Origin: Albula goreensis
Taxonomy: Eukaryota; Chordata; Actinopteri; Albuliformes; Albulidae
Length of the DNA stretch: 64,000 bases
Direction: 5' to 3'
Assembly (NCBI GenBank): GCA_022829145.1
Contig: CM040741.1
Span: 43,942,534-44,006,533 of the forward strand
Within the stretch, counting starts at the first letter, position 1. Each line of letters begins with the position of its first letter. Made by a program: the position numbers and the translations under genes. The notes beneath the pieces were generated by a model. It did not search any database. It was not told the origin of the DNA and saw only the letters and a program-made list of their open reading frames with translations. Positions 49,055 to 63,689 of the stretch are shown here, in pieces.

Positions 49055-49691
49055 GTAAATTTTGCTACATTTTAGTCTCACTGTACGTGACTTTCATGAA
49101 AATAGGTTTATCAATAATTAGGTTCAAATTTCAAATACTAGCAAAGAGCAAAATTTAAACTGCCAGTTTGATTAATTCATTTCTCATTATTTCATCTGAC
49201 CTTTTTGATGTTGATATTTTGTTAGCTAAGTCATTTACCATCCTGTGTAGCATGCTCTACCAGAAGTGCTAAATCAATAAAGTGAAGTGTAATTTCCTCA
49301 AAAATGTTCAAGGAATGATTCATCTTGAATTTAGCCACAGAAAATAATAAATTCTTTCAAAAATACATTTAAATCAGTATAAAACTTAAGACTTTTCAGT
49401 AAATCTGGCAAAATTCTGAGATAACTATGACAACAACAAAACCTTTTTTGAATCAAACTGTGATAAATGTCTGAAATTTTTCCATGATAAGTTTCTGATG
49501 AAATTGCTGTGGAGTGGCACATGTTGATGGATGTAGTGACTTTATGTGGGTGTGGAGGAGAATGCTTGTGTTAGACTGCTGGGGTTATGAAGCCTCCCCT
49601 GTATATTGGATGCCCCCAACCCTGACGGCCATGCCTCCCTTCCTCCATCCTAACCCCCACCCCCACACCTCTCTCTGTCCTCTTACTGCAG
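49055..49691 (+). other. arhgap24: Last intron of arhgap24
   Basis: The intron starts GTAAAT and ends TCTCTGTCCTCTTACTGCAG with a long pyrimidine tract. No other feature is seen. Confidence 0.9.
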
Positions 49692-49935
49692 CCTGGAGCA
49701 CAGGAACCTGGAGCTGGAGACAGAGATGGTGAACCTCCATGAAGAGCTGGACCAGGAGAGGAAGAAGTACACCATGGTGGAGATCAAGCTGCGAAATGCT
49801 GAGCGGGCGAAGGAGGACGCCGAAAAGAGGAATGAGATGCTCCAGAAGGAAATGGAGCAGTTCTTCTCCACCTTTGGAGAGCTGACAGCCGATCCACGGC
49901 GGCCTGAGAGGGGGAACACCATCTGGATCCAGTGA
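49692..49935 (+). CDS. arhgap24: arhgap24 terminal coding exon: C-terminal coiled coil
   Basis: The exon encodes [20 protein letters not shown], then [20 protein letters not shown] and [20 protein letters not shown], ending in [20 protein letters not shown]-Gln and TGA at 49933-49935. Heptad spacing of Leu/Met/Ile with charged flanks marks a coiled coil. In FilGAP this C-terminal region dimerises and binds filamin A, which places the GAP on actin and makes it force-sensitive. The first base completes the Ser codon AG+C, matching the phase-2 donor of the previous exon. The terminal GNTIWIQ is as in mammals. Confidence 0.96.
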
Positions 49936-50785
49936 GAAGGGACCATCTGAGCCAAAAAAATTATCAGACTGTTGCATTATGGGTAAGGGCCATCAAGCAG
50001 ATGATGGCTTGACTGAAAGAGACTAGCATTCTTAAGACATGGACTCCTGAAGACAAAGGAACTGTTCTTACCTTTTTTCTTTAATGTGGTCCCACCAAAT
50101 ATATAATCCCCCTATGTTACTGTTAAGTGTTATCCTGTATCTGGTTGTGTATATAGAGGAAAGAAATGTTGACAAGTTCAAGAAAGATATGTATGTAAAA
50201 AATAACTAAAGTAATATTTTAATGCAAGTCTGGTATTTAAACAGAATTATCAATGTGTTGCATTTAAATTTTATATCAAGGCTTTTCCTTGCACTTATCT
50301 TTTTTCAATGTGGTACTGAATGAATTTGTGTATGCTGATTTTATTTCTGTGTTTCTGTCTCCTTTTTAATTTAAATGAATAACTTGTGGCTATGCTTTAT
50401 GTGCCATTTGACTCATTCCATGACCAAAAAGAGACAGAAAATATAAATATTTTATAAAATATGTCAGACATCATGTCTGTCTCTTTGTTGTCTCTACCGA
50501 TATTTGAAAAAACACACCCAGTCTTACTCAGTAATTAAGTCTCCATGTAAAATATAGTAATAATATATTGAATGTACAAATGTCCACTCTCAGAGGCTCT
50601 GAGTATTTGGGTTTGGGTTCAGTGTAGAATGTTTTTTAAGTCGTAATCTTTTATGCAAGCCTGCCCCCAAGCTTAGAATTGATAGAATTATTAAGAGAGG
50701 CATTGTAACAGTTGTAGATAAACACAGTTCAGTACGGTCTCTGTGTATGAGGTACTTTGAATAAATTATTTACGCTTTTTTAAAA
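49936..50785 (+). other. arhgap24: arhgap24 3' UTR
   Basis: AT-rich sequence after the stop codon. A canonical AATAAA lies at 50760-50765, followed about 15 nt later by a T-rich and then A-rich stretch, so cleavage near 50780-50785 is plausible. Non-canonical AT-rich hexamers near 50440-50460 could give a shorter form. The end is estimated, not proven. Confidence 0.55.
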
Positions 50786-53700
50786 AAACACCAGTTTTGC
50801 CTCAATACCACAAAAATCACACGTTATGCGAGAGGAATCTCAGTGACTAAGGAGGAGCCACTCATAAATTATTACACATAGGCCAGATTCAAATCCAACC
50901 AACAATTTGTGTTACTGTTTCTGAAACCTCTGGCTACTCAAATTAACAAAAAATGTATGCAACATAAAGATATAGGCCCTGTTTAAATATAGGAGTCTAA
51001 TTTAAGGATAAACCACATTGTGGCTGGTTTGAATCTGAGCTATAATTTTCTTGCTCACACATTACACGTATATGCTATATAAAGACAACATAGCAAACAT
51101 TTTTACTATTATTGCCGTTTGGTTACGATTTATTTTTAAATGGAATTCTGTAGGGATGGAGAAAAGTGTATTCATGGTTAATCAAAGCAGTCACAGTGCC
51201 TACAGCTTAAAAACTCAATGAAGTAGAACTGCACACCCCTTGTATGGATTGGGAGCTAACACACTTGTCTGTGATGTCAGAAAGCTTTGCAATGTGACCT
51301 AACACTGCGTGTTTCAGCTTAATTTCTCTCTTAAGACCCATTATTTATTACACGTTGTGCACAATGTGTATGGAAATGCCAAAACAATGAAACCAAGTAA
51401 AAAAAAAAAAAGTATAGAAGTAAAAAAAACTGCCGTGTCCAGTAGATTTGAGCTCTGGTCAGGGATCATTACACAGATAGATGGGTACTTGGGGCTTGCA
51501 GAGGTGAATTACTTCTTCACCACTACTCCTTGTATTTTGTGGTGAGTGAAATGAGTCTCTTCACACCTTGTGGACACAGGTTTCAGGAGACCATAACTCT
51601 CATCCTTAGGGACAAACAACTGGTTGAGGTACAGAGTAGTCAGGTAGACAATTTTATGGGACATACAGTTGTGTTTTGTCATTGAGCCATTAATGAGAGC
51701 CAACCGTTTTGTGTCATTTTTCCTCATCTTGGTATCATGCTTCTTATCCTGATGGTATTGTCTGATTTACTTAATATTTGACACACTTGTTCAAAAGTGT
51801 AATGAGTATAAGTAAAATTAAAATATAAAAAATAATACTCATTTGCTTGGGGTTACAGACATTTTGGCACATTCACCAAATATAGCCTAAAGACAGGCAT
51901 TTCAGTCAAATTCGGAAAACATTACTGTCATCAATGTGTACAATTATATTTTCAAAACAAGATCCTTCCATGTAGTTTGTTTAAAGTTTAAACCCTTGTG
52001 CATATCCTCAGAATACAGGCCCTGTTAAAGTGAATTGTTTGCCACTCTTTCACTCTCAGAGTTCCTGCCAGTGGTAGGGATTATTCCAAGCCAGAGGTGA
52101 CAGAAAATTGAGTCTGGAAACCTAAACAAATAAAAATGATGCGGTTACATTTTGAACAATTTTTTTGTTCGTTTTCGCACATGCTTCTGTAAAGCATGCA
52201 TGTTTACCCTTAACGGGCTCACTAAAGACGGCTCCCTTAAAATATTTTACAGCGTAGATAATGTTTATGTGAAAGGCAAGCCCTTACCTTCCTATTCCTG
52301 GGTGCAACATTTGTGGAATGTTACTGGGGTAAAAATGGAATCAACGCCTTATCCTGGTTGGGTCTTATTACAGAAAGAGCTGGACTTGAGGTTGGCAGTA
52401 GAGCCAGTTTGTGTCTTCACATCTATGTCTTGTGCTTTTACTGTTGGAGTGTAAGAGGTCTTTTCAAACCTTGTGGTTCAGAATAAGCAGGATCCAGCAC
52501 TCAGTGCACTCACCAAAAAGGGGAAGGTTCACTGTGCTACAGAGGCAGCGTTGTGTAGCACATATGCAGGTAATGAATATGTGAACACGGAGGAAACACC
52601 TGTGTAATGAGGGATTACAACTATGTGCCAAAGAGAACAATGGCAAAGATTATTTTCCCCAGGAACGGAAGTCATACCACAAGCCTCTACATCCCACAAT
52701 TCTGTGCACAGTTTTGTTTGGTCAGTCCAATTCGCATTCTGCACTCATTGCTACAAGGTCCACTGCCAGTTCAGGAGAGCAGGGACTGGTGCTTATTTTT
52801 ACACAGCAGTCCACACATTGCACAGGCATGTGAAAAGAATAGCCTCGTGCAGGCAGGCTGTTGGCACCCAGTCTACCAGCAGGGGTCGCTGGTGAGTGAT
52901 GAGATATGGACATCCTCCTCAAAAGAATCCCTCCCTTCTGTAGGGCTGCTGGGCCATTCTTTTAGATTTATGCTGGACAGTCAGAAATTTGAATATTTGC
53001 TTTTTCTTTGCTTCATATCCAGGTCTCCATTTGACCTACTTTTGCTTCTCAGTTAGAAATATTGTTCTTTGATATTCGCCTCTTCTAATTGCTTCATGTA
53101 TTGTCAGCTATCCTTTTACTCCTGCTTTCTGGGGTTATCTCAATTGCCACCCTAGCTGCTGGGTATAGTCAGAATTATTACGGTCTAGAACAGTGCCTCA
53201 ACAGGATGGACCACCCAGCAGACCCGTCACATGATTTTTGAATACATTGTTTACATCATACTCCAACTCTAGCAAAATTAGCAAACTAACTATTGTCAGT
53301 ATAATAGAGTAATGTTTCATTAAAATGATGGTGGGTATCTTCTTCCTGGTTTCACTTTTTTAAATTCTAGCACAAATGCTGAATAGTTAGTGAACATTTT
53401 TCAATAATATTGCAAGCATCTCATTTGTATAGTCAACTGTGAGGATACAGGCACAAGGACACATACCTTGAATAGGCCATTACAGAATAGTCTGTTCAAA
53501 ATTATTGGGGCTTATGCAAAGCAGAGAGAACCACACAGGTGTGGCTAATCCACTTATTGAGCTGACATTCCAGTATGCATAAGTCAGGTATAAAAAAGGC
53601 TGGGCTGACTTTTCTGACTGTATTTATGACTTTCACTGTTGTAAAAGGAGATCTCAATGACTGTGAGAGAGGGGTGAAGTTGGGGCAGGCATGATACTGA

Positions 53701-56690
53701 TTTGTCCTTAGTAATATTGTCTGAGGTGATGTCATCACGGAAGGACATCACTAGCAAAGGGCAACTGAGGACAAATGTGCATACCTGCAGGGTCATGATT
53801 AATTAAAAGTTCAGTACATTTGATCTATGCATTAATCTGAAGTGCAAAGCAATATCGGTGAGCAACTGCAGATCAGTTGACCTCAGATTTTAACCTTGGG
53901 CAATGTTAACCTGGTTCATCAAAAAAATGGTGGCACCTACATCATCGCATTGGTGATTCTATTTATGTGCATCACCATGAAGTGCTCACTAATGTGATAT
54001 CCTTGATACAGTAATATTCTAAGTACATTTCGAAAATTTGTATATATTATATTTTGAACTGAAAGTAATGCTGAAGCACCTCTTTTTCTGTGTGTGTATG
54101 TGTGTGTGTCATGCTTTTTAAACTCTATAACCAAAGCAAAATCAGTTGTTGCAGAGGCAGCAACATTTCATCATGCATAAACAGATAGCCTCTGCTGCAT
54201 TGGACAGCCGATGCACCAAGCTTGGCAGACTGTGTTTGTGTACGTGGGCAGTGGGTACACAGTACAGATGGAACTGGGGTAAATGTAAATGTGGATGTAA
54301 GTGTAAGTGTGGCCAAAGTATATACAAGCAGATTCAAGTGACTATTCTGGGACAGTCTATTACTGATGCTTTCATACTTACAAAATGCATAGCTCTCTAA
54401 TGGCAAATTACATCAACAGCAGCTTAAGAAAAGGAAGGAGGAATTACCATATGCCATAGTAAAGCTTTGACAGGCTTTGGGAGGATTTTAAACGTGGGCT
54501 GGCCAAGATGTCCCTTCATGAATCTATACCATGTGTGTGAGCATGTGTAGATGGAGAGAAATATAAGGACCATTACTCCAGAACATGGCCAGCCGATTGG
54601 ACGCCCACGGCGAGCACTCAGCTGGCAGCGCATGGACGTACGTCTATAAACGACGCATGTCTTCCTCACAGCCAGACCACGGCGAGTAGGGGGCCAGTGT
54701 CTCCGAAGATGGGCAACCTGGGGCCCAGTGTCCCAGTGAATGGCAGGACAATTCTCCCACAGTGACGGGGAACCGGGGGAGATGGTGGTGGACCCCTTTC
54801 AGACAGTTAACCCACGGCAGGACGTTTCTATCGCTGTCATGGAGATTTCGGCGAGGAGAAGCTGGTGCTGTGGCCAGTATTTTGAGATGTTGCTATAAAA
54901 GACCCCTGAGAGATCGCCCGTTGTGATTCTTCTGTCAGGCTCCTGGAATGTACAGGGCGAGAAGCCCCCAAACAAGAGACAGAGGAGGGAGCCCTGTGTT
55001 CTCATTCCACACCTTTCAGCACTAGATAATAGGCTTAACTCAAACTGACAATGTAAACTGGAGCTGTGAATTCCAGACTGAAGCACAGTTTTAAGAGGCT
55101 CGGGAGGAGGGATATTGTCACGCCATACCGAACATACAAAAAAAGACTTCAAAGTTGCGTCAAAAAGAAATAAAATGCATTTTTAATATGCAGACACTCG
55201 TAGGGGATCCCACTGGCTGTGAAGCAATTGCATGTTTGTAAATCAATCAGTTTCATTTGGGAGAAACACTCAAAGGGGATGTTATTTTTCAGAGAGGTTT
55301 TGCAGTTAGTGCTGAACCAAATGTGAAAAAAGTCACCGAACAAGAGACATCATTCACTTTCACAAGAAGGTATTTCTTGGGTATGGCATCTCTGACACAA
55401 GGCCCAATATTATGCTTATATGTAATTTGATGTGGCCAGTTATTTAATTACGCAGAACTGCTCATGGGTTGACCTGTGATTACATTTTGTACCGAACACC
55501 AGATTGCAATAAGTATAAAATGGAATGTCCAAGTGCTAGACGTTACAATGATTCAGCAATCAGCCTTCTGACTGTGACTGAGTCCCACTTCATTTTCAAA
55601 TGCTTCTTGAATTTTTCAAGAAACCTGAACTGAGGAAGCCAAACTTGTTAATGGATAACTATAAAGTAAACAAAAGGATGTGAGCACAGAATATCTGTAG
55701 GTCTTGTTATGAAAGCTCAGACCCCCACCATGAAAGGGGAGAGTTTGAGCCTCACTCCTTTCATGTTGCTCAAAGGTGTTGCCAGCAAGATATATCTGTC
55801 AATCTGCAAAACTCCAGCACAAATATTTTCTCCCCCACCACTGCATATATTCTCACCACTCTCTCTCTGGCTGCTCGCTAACGGGAGCAGGCACTTAGAG
55901 TGGCTACATGGGGTGACAAAGTGCCAAGGAATTCAACCTGCTGGGTCACTGCTATGCAAACATGTGCCTTGAGTCTGCCATTAGAGGCGGGAGAACCTCA
56001 GTGACACACCACCCTGGGATACACAAAGGCAGGGCATTATTCAGGTGACCATGCGGTCAGCACTGATAGCTGCATGCTACCTTTTAGGTTTTCAATACGG
56101 TGAAGGTCAAATATACTGATTGTGGTTGTTTTTCTTGGGATGACTTTGGGATGACTGCGCAGTCATCAGACAATATGACATATTAACAATTGCATAATAT
56201 TACAAAATGGTGAATGGATGTTATGAGAAGATATAACAGGGATTACGCTTGCTTTCTTTAACATCCATTCTTCAAATCTTTGCATTTTCCTCCACAACAG
56301 TAATACTACATTGCTCATATAGATGCAGGCCTGTCTATATATATCAGGGGTAAACAATTGGATCCTAAAGTGCAGGAGATATTTTGACTATAGTTTTTGT
56401 TCCACTCCAGGAGGTTGCATGGAGCCAAGATTAAAAATCTGTCTGGCAATTGCAAACCACAGTCACCAACTCACCTACTGTTGTACAGAATTTTAAGTGT
56501 ATGTTTCTGGATGCATGTACTGTATATACATCTACTTACAGAATACAATTTCAGTGCATTAGCAATTCCTTTTTCATTGTTTGTCAACTTTTATCATCAA
56601 TGACTTTTACTGCAACAAGGTTTTACCTTTCAAATTAATGAAAACCATACATTTAGAGACTTCAAATAAAGACAGGCTCATTCCCAAGGT
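50786..56690. other. Intergenic region between arhgap24 and mapk10
   Basis: I recognise no coding exon. A CpG-richer patch at about 54570-54860 stands out. A short TG-rich tract occurs near 54089-54110. The open frames (for example 52607-53056 on the + strand) match nothing I know. The boundary with the mapk10 3' UTR is uncertain. Confidence 0.5.
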
Positions 56691-59600
56691 CAAAGTTTTT
56701 ATTTTCAGTCACATACATATATTTATTTTTACATACACAGTACCTTTAAAATGTTGAGTGCTTAACAGTTTTCTGTTGTTTTTTAACCATTTCTTTTATT
56801 CTGTTTATTTATTTGATTCAAACACTAACCTGGAGCTGGAGATTGGATAAACTGTCAGACTTTACAAAGCACTGCTGTATGAACCAGATACAGACGTTTC
56901 AGTCTCACATCTTAACAAAATGGTTCACTGACAGTACAAAAAAGGTGAAATAATTAAAGAAAAAAATCCCACTTGATTCAAAATGAAATAAAACAGAACC
57001 CTCTTGCCTTTACAATCCAACTTTACACAACATTTCTAACAGTTTTTTTCATCAGAAAGGAGCAGCCACATGTCTTCCAACCTACCCAAATGAGTTTTAT
57101 TGCGCTATAATGTTTTTTGGAGAGAGAGAGAGAGTGAGAAAGAGAGAGAGAGAGAGAGAGGGAGAGAGAAACAAACAATTTCTTGCACCACTGGTATTGC
57201 TGTGTTCAGAGAGAATGGCCTCCTTCACAATTAATCAAATATTAGCAAGGGATGTCAAAAGTGATGTTGGATAAATGTTTAGTGAGAGCTTCTAACACAG
57301 ATACAATGGTTGAATATGACTCAAGAAAGATGCTCATTCTATAGTACAATGGCAGTTATGTAGGACAGAATAAAAGAATGAAAAGCCTTTCAGAAGCATG
57401 ATCGGGTGACTGGTTGTCTTAGAAAACATCCACTTAATTACTGTACTTGCAATATTCGTAAACAATCTAATTACAATTGATTGTAATTTGTTCATAGACA
57501 AAGAAAACAGAAGGCATTTATTTAAGAAGTGTTTTATGAGTAAAGTAAGGCTCTTCCATGATGCTTCCTATTTGAACAGCTTTTGTTTTAATCAGTGAAT
57601 TTGAAATGACACAAAGATATATGTTTCTAAATCTAGTTTTCAAAGCTACATCGATGCACACCTTTTTTTATTCCAGCTTACACAATGTAGCCATGTCATA
57701 CTGTTGTAGACAATTACACATCAAGATTAGACAACAGTACATGTTAACTCCAGAGAACATTTTTGAATTGAATCCTTGAAATGAATGAAAAGCGCATAAC
57801 GATTCTGGTTTTATTTGTTTTCCCCTCAATGCGTACTGAAAACAATAAATAAAATAAAAATATTCAAACCAGCAGAGGGTTTACAAATAGTTACTGTAGC
57901 TACCTGGTTTCTGTGCCGCATAAAATCATGATTTTTAGCTCCTTAGGATGTCAGTTATGAAGAATGCTGGTTTAGCTAAAGTCTTATATTGAAGATCAAG
58001 AAAAGAAGCCAAAAGTACTGTACCATACAAACTACAATGGTACATATTCACTGCAGTGCCCCCACAATACATAATGATGTGCCTGTCGTGCATTTCCTTG
58101 GAGATTGTAGACAAAATTTTAATAAAACATGCCCACAGCACCTTAATTAATGCTTGGAAAATTGGTTAAGGTAATATGTTTGTTTTATTGACAGTCTAGG
58201 ATTCTTAGAAAAGTTTTAAAAAAACCTTACAGCTACTGTATTGTTAAATCATTCCTGTATGACTGCAGATCTGTTGTTGAGAGACTCAGACTTTCATAAC
58301 AAATTATAATTCAGAGTAAGCCCCTGTGTGCCTTTCAAGGCCTAAAGACACATGGGTGCTACCAGTTAAAAAGATCCTATATAAAATGTACCACAGCACA
58401 TCAAACTCACCAGCAGACTGGATGACAGGCCTCTATTTGTGTTGACGTTGAAGTAATTTTTAAACGAAGATTAACATTTTGAATATTCAGCATTAAAACA
58501 ATATCAATCGAAAAGTGACATGTTTACCCCATTTTGAAATCTCTTCCAGTCCATTAGCAAGAAAATAAAAAAGACCTGGCAGCTCTTGCTAACTTCTGAC
58601 TGACCCCATTTGTTCTGTGAATACACTGACCATCTGTACTATATGCATGTGACAAACTTGCCTCAACATTTTCAGAAAATAGGCATAATGTAGGTATCAC
58701 TGAAATGTTTTATCTATATTACCATAATGATTATATTACTTCTGAATTATGAAAATACTATCTACAGTTATGCTGCAGCTATTGTCCATGCAAAAAACAA
58801 TGGCTTGGCTATCCTGTTTGAAATGAATGGGATTACAATTCCGATGGCTGGTTTGCTTAAACGCAACTCTGAAACTGAACAGATGAATACAGATGACTCA
58901 AAAACATCTACCTGAGCAATTCTATGGTCTTCACCCCACTTTCACACTGTATATCGTTTAATGGATCTCCCCCAAAAGCTTAGGCCAAAAAGACTTCTGA
59001 TGTTCTACATATCCAACACAACAAATCACCTACACCCTGAATGCAAGACACGTGGTTCCCGACATGTCTCATTCAAAAAAAAACTGTACCTTGATTTACT
59101 CAACAGATAAAATGTAACAGATTGTGTCTCATTATAAGCAAATAGTAATTGGTTATAACATTCCTCCAGTAACATCTGCAAGATTGTAAAATAGGCATTT
59201 AGTTTCTCGCGACAAATTTATAAATTACTGTGTCGTGCCTTTTATGCGGTAACAAAAGTGTCACTCAGCATCAAATTACAATAGATCTGTTAAACTGCCT
59301 AAATCGGTGACACCTTTAGGGACTGCTGTCATTCTCTGAACTAATGTAAGACTGAGTAGGGAAAGAGCAGTAATAGAACCTTTTAAAGGATGTGTACATG
59401 TCATAGATATTTCACAAGCCTCTTAAAATAATTACAGATGCACATTAATTTAGTTTTACAAGAAATAACCATGTGCCTATGCATGAGAAACAGGTGAAAA
59501 TGAAAAATTCAGATTCTGCTAGTGGAGCCATGGAATGCATTTTTGTATTTATTGGTGATTTATGCAGTAGTATTCATACATTGATTCTTTTCAATATGTT

Positions 59601-62600
59601 TTGGGTTTGATTCTCAGTTCAATATGTTCTGAGTACTTTCTCCTGAACTATACTGCAGAGGAATTTACAAGCCATACAGCTTCACCTTCTGTTCAAAACA
59701 GATCTTGATAAATTACAGGCATGAATTATGTCCCAGTGATCAAAACCCTAGAGATATAAAAATTGCATTACAGTCAGATTCATGTCGTTTCTCTCCATAC
59801 GGTCTCAGATTAATAAAAAGTGTGGTATGCATGTAATATTTTCATGTCCTGTACTCTACGTTCATCGTTCTCACATGTGTTCAGTTCTTTGATGTGGCTT
59901 GTCAGGAAGTTTGAGATGAATCCATTGCAAAGCTTGTGTCTTCTAAATAAACAGCTACTATTTCCACATTTTGTATTTAATATTGTGAATAATTGGATGA
60001 CTGAAAACATCAATACAACCTTGATTCTGTGTTCTGTGACTTTTTCTTGTTATGGGCTTAACAGCCATTAAAAGGTTGCAAAAAGAATCTGCTTCTATTG
60101 AACCTCATCATTGATTAAAACGGTATCTCTTACGCCTCTACAAATATAGCTCTGGGCACTGCCTTTTCAATTTTGTATCTGCAGGACAAGATTTCAATTC
60201 TCATTTAGCTTGACATTCCAATCTCTATCATGAATTCATACCCCTCGGCGATGTATGCAATTAACTGAACAGAGGTCAGACTGGGTGATTCAAAAACACT
60301 TGCTCCTAACTTGGAAAAATTGAAAATGCTGTAAATAATATGAGGTCAATATCAGACGTGTTTGCACTGAGATAAGATTACTTTGTGAAATGGAACTACA
60401 ACTAAAAATAAAAATGACACTCTGATAGCACAATCTTTACTCACTGAATGGGTTTTCACCAGTTTCCTATTGCAATATGGCAACACGTTTTGCAGTTTTA
60501 TTGAGTCCGCAAATTTCTTTGTGACTTTGGGTACTGGATAGGTGCTCTAGACGGTCACTACTCAAGTCAAAATAAAATATGACAAAAGCAATGCTTTGTG
60601 ACATGCCACTTGTTCTGTATCAGGAAATATATAATTCACAGATGTAAAAAAATCATGCATTGGATATATTATGTATAAGATACTAAAGTACAACAAATCC
60701 ATCTCTTATGAGTAGGTATGGAGAAATCTTACTCAGTGGGGAATATAAACATCTAAATATTGGAATGTTCTTCTAGATTTCCAACACACTGTAGTCAGGG
60801 AGATAAATTGACCATAAATAGTGTTTTTGGGGTGAAGTTCCCTTGTAATGTCAACCATGGGAATTACAAAAAGAATAAATGTCCTACTCTGGCTAACCTC
60901 CTCACAAAATAACAAAATGTAAGGTGAAACAAAACCCTGTAACCTTTAAAGTTTCCATTTTTGTCACTTACTGATTTTATAAACCCTATACATATTGTAA
61001 TGGGTTCCATTGTCAGAGAGTGAAGAAAAAACCTCACACAGTGCACTTAAAGCAGAAAAGGGGATTTGATTGATAACTGTGCATCACGGAACTATAAAAT
61101 ATTCATGATGAAAATGCTCACTGATGTAAACTACAAAATGTATGACCAGGTTTACAAACATGATGTTGCAAAGAGAGTCGTCTTTGTCAAACTTTTTGAC
61201 ATTTCAGCAGCTATGTTTTGTAGCCTAACTAGGGGCGGCTAGGTTTTGCAGCCTGACGAGAATCAATTTAAAAAAAAGGCAATTCTGAAAAATTGCTTGA
61301 GTAAGTCAAATTTCCCTCATTTGGCGTTTACCCATTTTAATAGTTTTTAACAGCAATGTACAACAAAATGCCAAAAATTAGTCAAAAAATGAGAGACTTA
61401 ATCAACTGTTTTCCCATTCACAGGAAAATAAGCTCTTGAAAACAAACAAACAAAAAAAATTCAATCTCTCGTTACAGACTGATACACTCATCAAAAATAA
61501 CGACCCAATATGAATGACAAATGAAGGTAAAAATAAAATCTCACAACTAAAATATTACAACATAATTTTCTAAAACACAAAAATGCGCTAGGATACATTT
61601 AGATGATGACTGTCACCATACACATGAAAATCATGGTTATTTGAAGGTCAGGTCAACAGTGTGAATTGATCTAGATAAAATGATTGTGTATGAGGGTCCT
61701 ATTTTTCCTAATGTGACGTGGGTTTTGGTTCATGATACGTGAAAACCAACAGACTAGTGGAATTCAGTCATGCTGGGACAATGAACAGTGCACTGTCAAG
61801 TTTCTATTAGGAAACACAAAATGGCTTCTGTGCGCCTATGACGGCATAACAGTTACTGGACCCGTGGCATCCCATCAATTACTGTCAGCAGCGGCGCCTG
61901 CAGCCTTAAGCCAGGACTCATTATGCGAACCATTACGGCCAGGGGTTTTTCTTTAACTATTTCTTTAAACTGAGCTGGATTTCACCTTTTCTAGTTCAAA
62001 AAGATAGCCGGCGATTGGTGATCATTAGCTAGCCGTTTAACATTCTGACACCTGATTGGCTGCATCCAAGTATAAGCATGGGGGAAAAACTTAATTCAGT
62101 ACAACTATTTTTTTTCTCAAATATTTCCACCAATTGTGTTCACATTTACATATTTTTGTGCATATCCTAACACCAAGTCCTGCTAGCAACCCTGATCCTC
62201 ACCAGAATGAGACAGCAGAATAAACAAGATTTTGTATGAAACTATATTCTTAAGAGACTACTGGCAGCTAACGGGCAACTGAAACCCACGTTCAGTGAAT
62301 CATTTTACAATTCAGGCTTTTCATTATTGGTCGTCATTTTATTTTCTGGGATTAGAAAATTTCAGTTTTTTTTCAAAGGCACTTGCCAAATTTCTGTATT
62401 GTCATACTGTAAGTAAAGAATGAGAATAAATAAACAAGTATAGCCAACTATGAAACCATTCATTCCTTCTGAATTTAGGTAGTCTGTGTATTTGTTTCCT
62501 TTTCTTTGAAACAGATGACACAAAATGGAATATATGCGCATGGGAAAAGCTTTGTTTCTCACCTGCAGTAACCAATGCAACTGTTAATGAGGTAAAGGTT

Positions 62601-63689
62601 TTTTCAGCTCTGCAGTTTCTCTAACCTTGCTCTGTGCCCTTCACAGTATAGCATGCCTGTAAGGTGACAGTCATTATATTATCCAAATCACTGTGGCACG
62701 GGACCAAAGCTGACCCCCCCTCCAACAGGGGTGAAAACACTTCATGTTATGACATCATGGCATGCAAAAATGCGTGACAGCCAGTGTAGCGGTGAAGTGA
62801 TGCAGAGGAATTTTTTACAAACACAAACAACTACAAAAAAAATAACAAAAACTAAAAAGGACTGAGCTCACCAGTGACAGTATTCACCATTGCTTCCTGC
62901 AGCTTGCGTAATCCTTTGCCACAACTCCTACTTTCACAACCCAGTTTGAAAAGTTCAATTGCTTACATGGTTTAAAAAACAAAAGTCTTTATACTTATTT
63001 ATCATATAATTAGCATTTTCTTCGGTCATGCAGGACTACAGGCAAGGGCAACTTAGGTCAGACTGTTGATGTGGCAAGGTGTGCGATAGCTTTCAATACT
63101 GGCCATCAGTCCCACTCCAGGCGCCCTGCAACTGTACAGAATTACATATATACAAAAAGGAAATGGGGCGTAGCATGAGCCTTCCCCATGGATAATCACA
63201 CACAAACACGCCAATCTGTCTCAGAACCAGTCTTCAACATTATAAACTAGTTAGTACTGTAACATGGGGGAAAACGCGGGGGTGTTATTTTGTATATTTA
63301 TGAACAAAAAGGCTCACCTTGCCACATCAAACAGTAGCACAGAAGCTTACAGGGGTGTTGGTTATCAGCCAGTAAATTTACACTTTACAGAAAGATGCCC
63401 GTCTAAGCATTTTTTTAACCTTTTTTTGTTCTTTTTTTGCCATATGAGGGGGAAGATATAAGCAAAGCAACTAGAGGTTTATAAATATACATTTCAGCTT
63501 GTTTGTTCTTTTGTTTATTTTTTTCCCTTATACATTTTTTTTTTTCTTTTGAGTGAAAATGCAGGCTTTGATTCGTTTAGTTTTATTCGGTTTCCTTAAC
63601 TTGGTTGTTTTTTTTTTCCTGTTTTTGTTTTAGTTTTCTGTTGCACTTCACCTTCTGAAGAACATTGGGTTGCGCAGGCAGGCGGCTAG
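56691..63689 (-). other. mapk10: Probable 3' UTR and downstream flank of mapk10
   Basis: This stretch lies directly downstream of the mapk10 stop codon on the - strand and shows no other gene. AATAAA hexamers on the - strand occur close to the stop (63582-63587 and 63514-63519) and again far away in a cluster at 56795-56813. Short and very long 3' UTR forms are therefore both possible. Mammalian MAPK10 is a brain gene with long 3' UTR forms, as I recall. The left border is a guess. Confidence 0.3.
57120..57171. repeat. GA/CT-rich microsatellite
   Basis: About 50 nt of GA repeats with a few interruptions (GTGAGAAAG, GGGAGAG). On the mapk10 strand it reads as a CT tract and would lie in the long 3' UTR form if that form exists. 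Confidence 0.9.
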
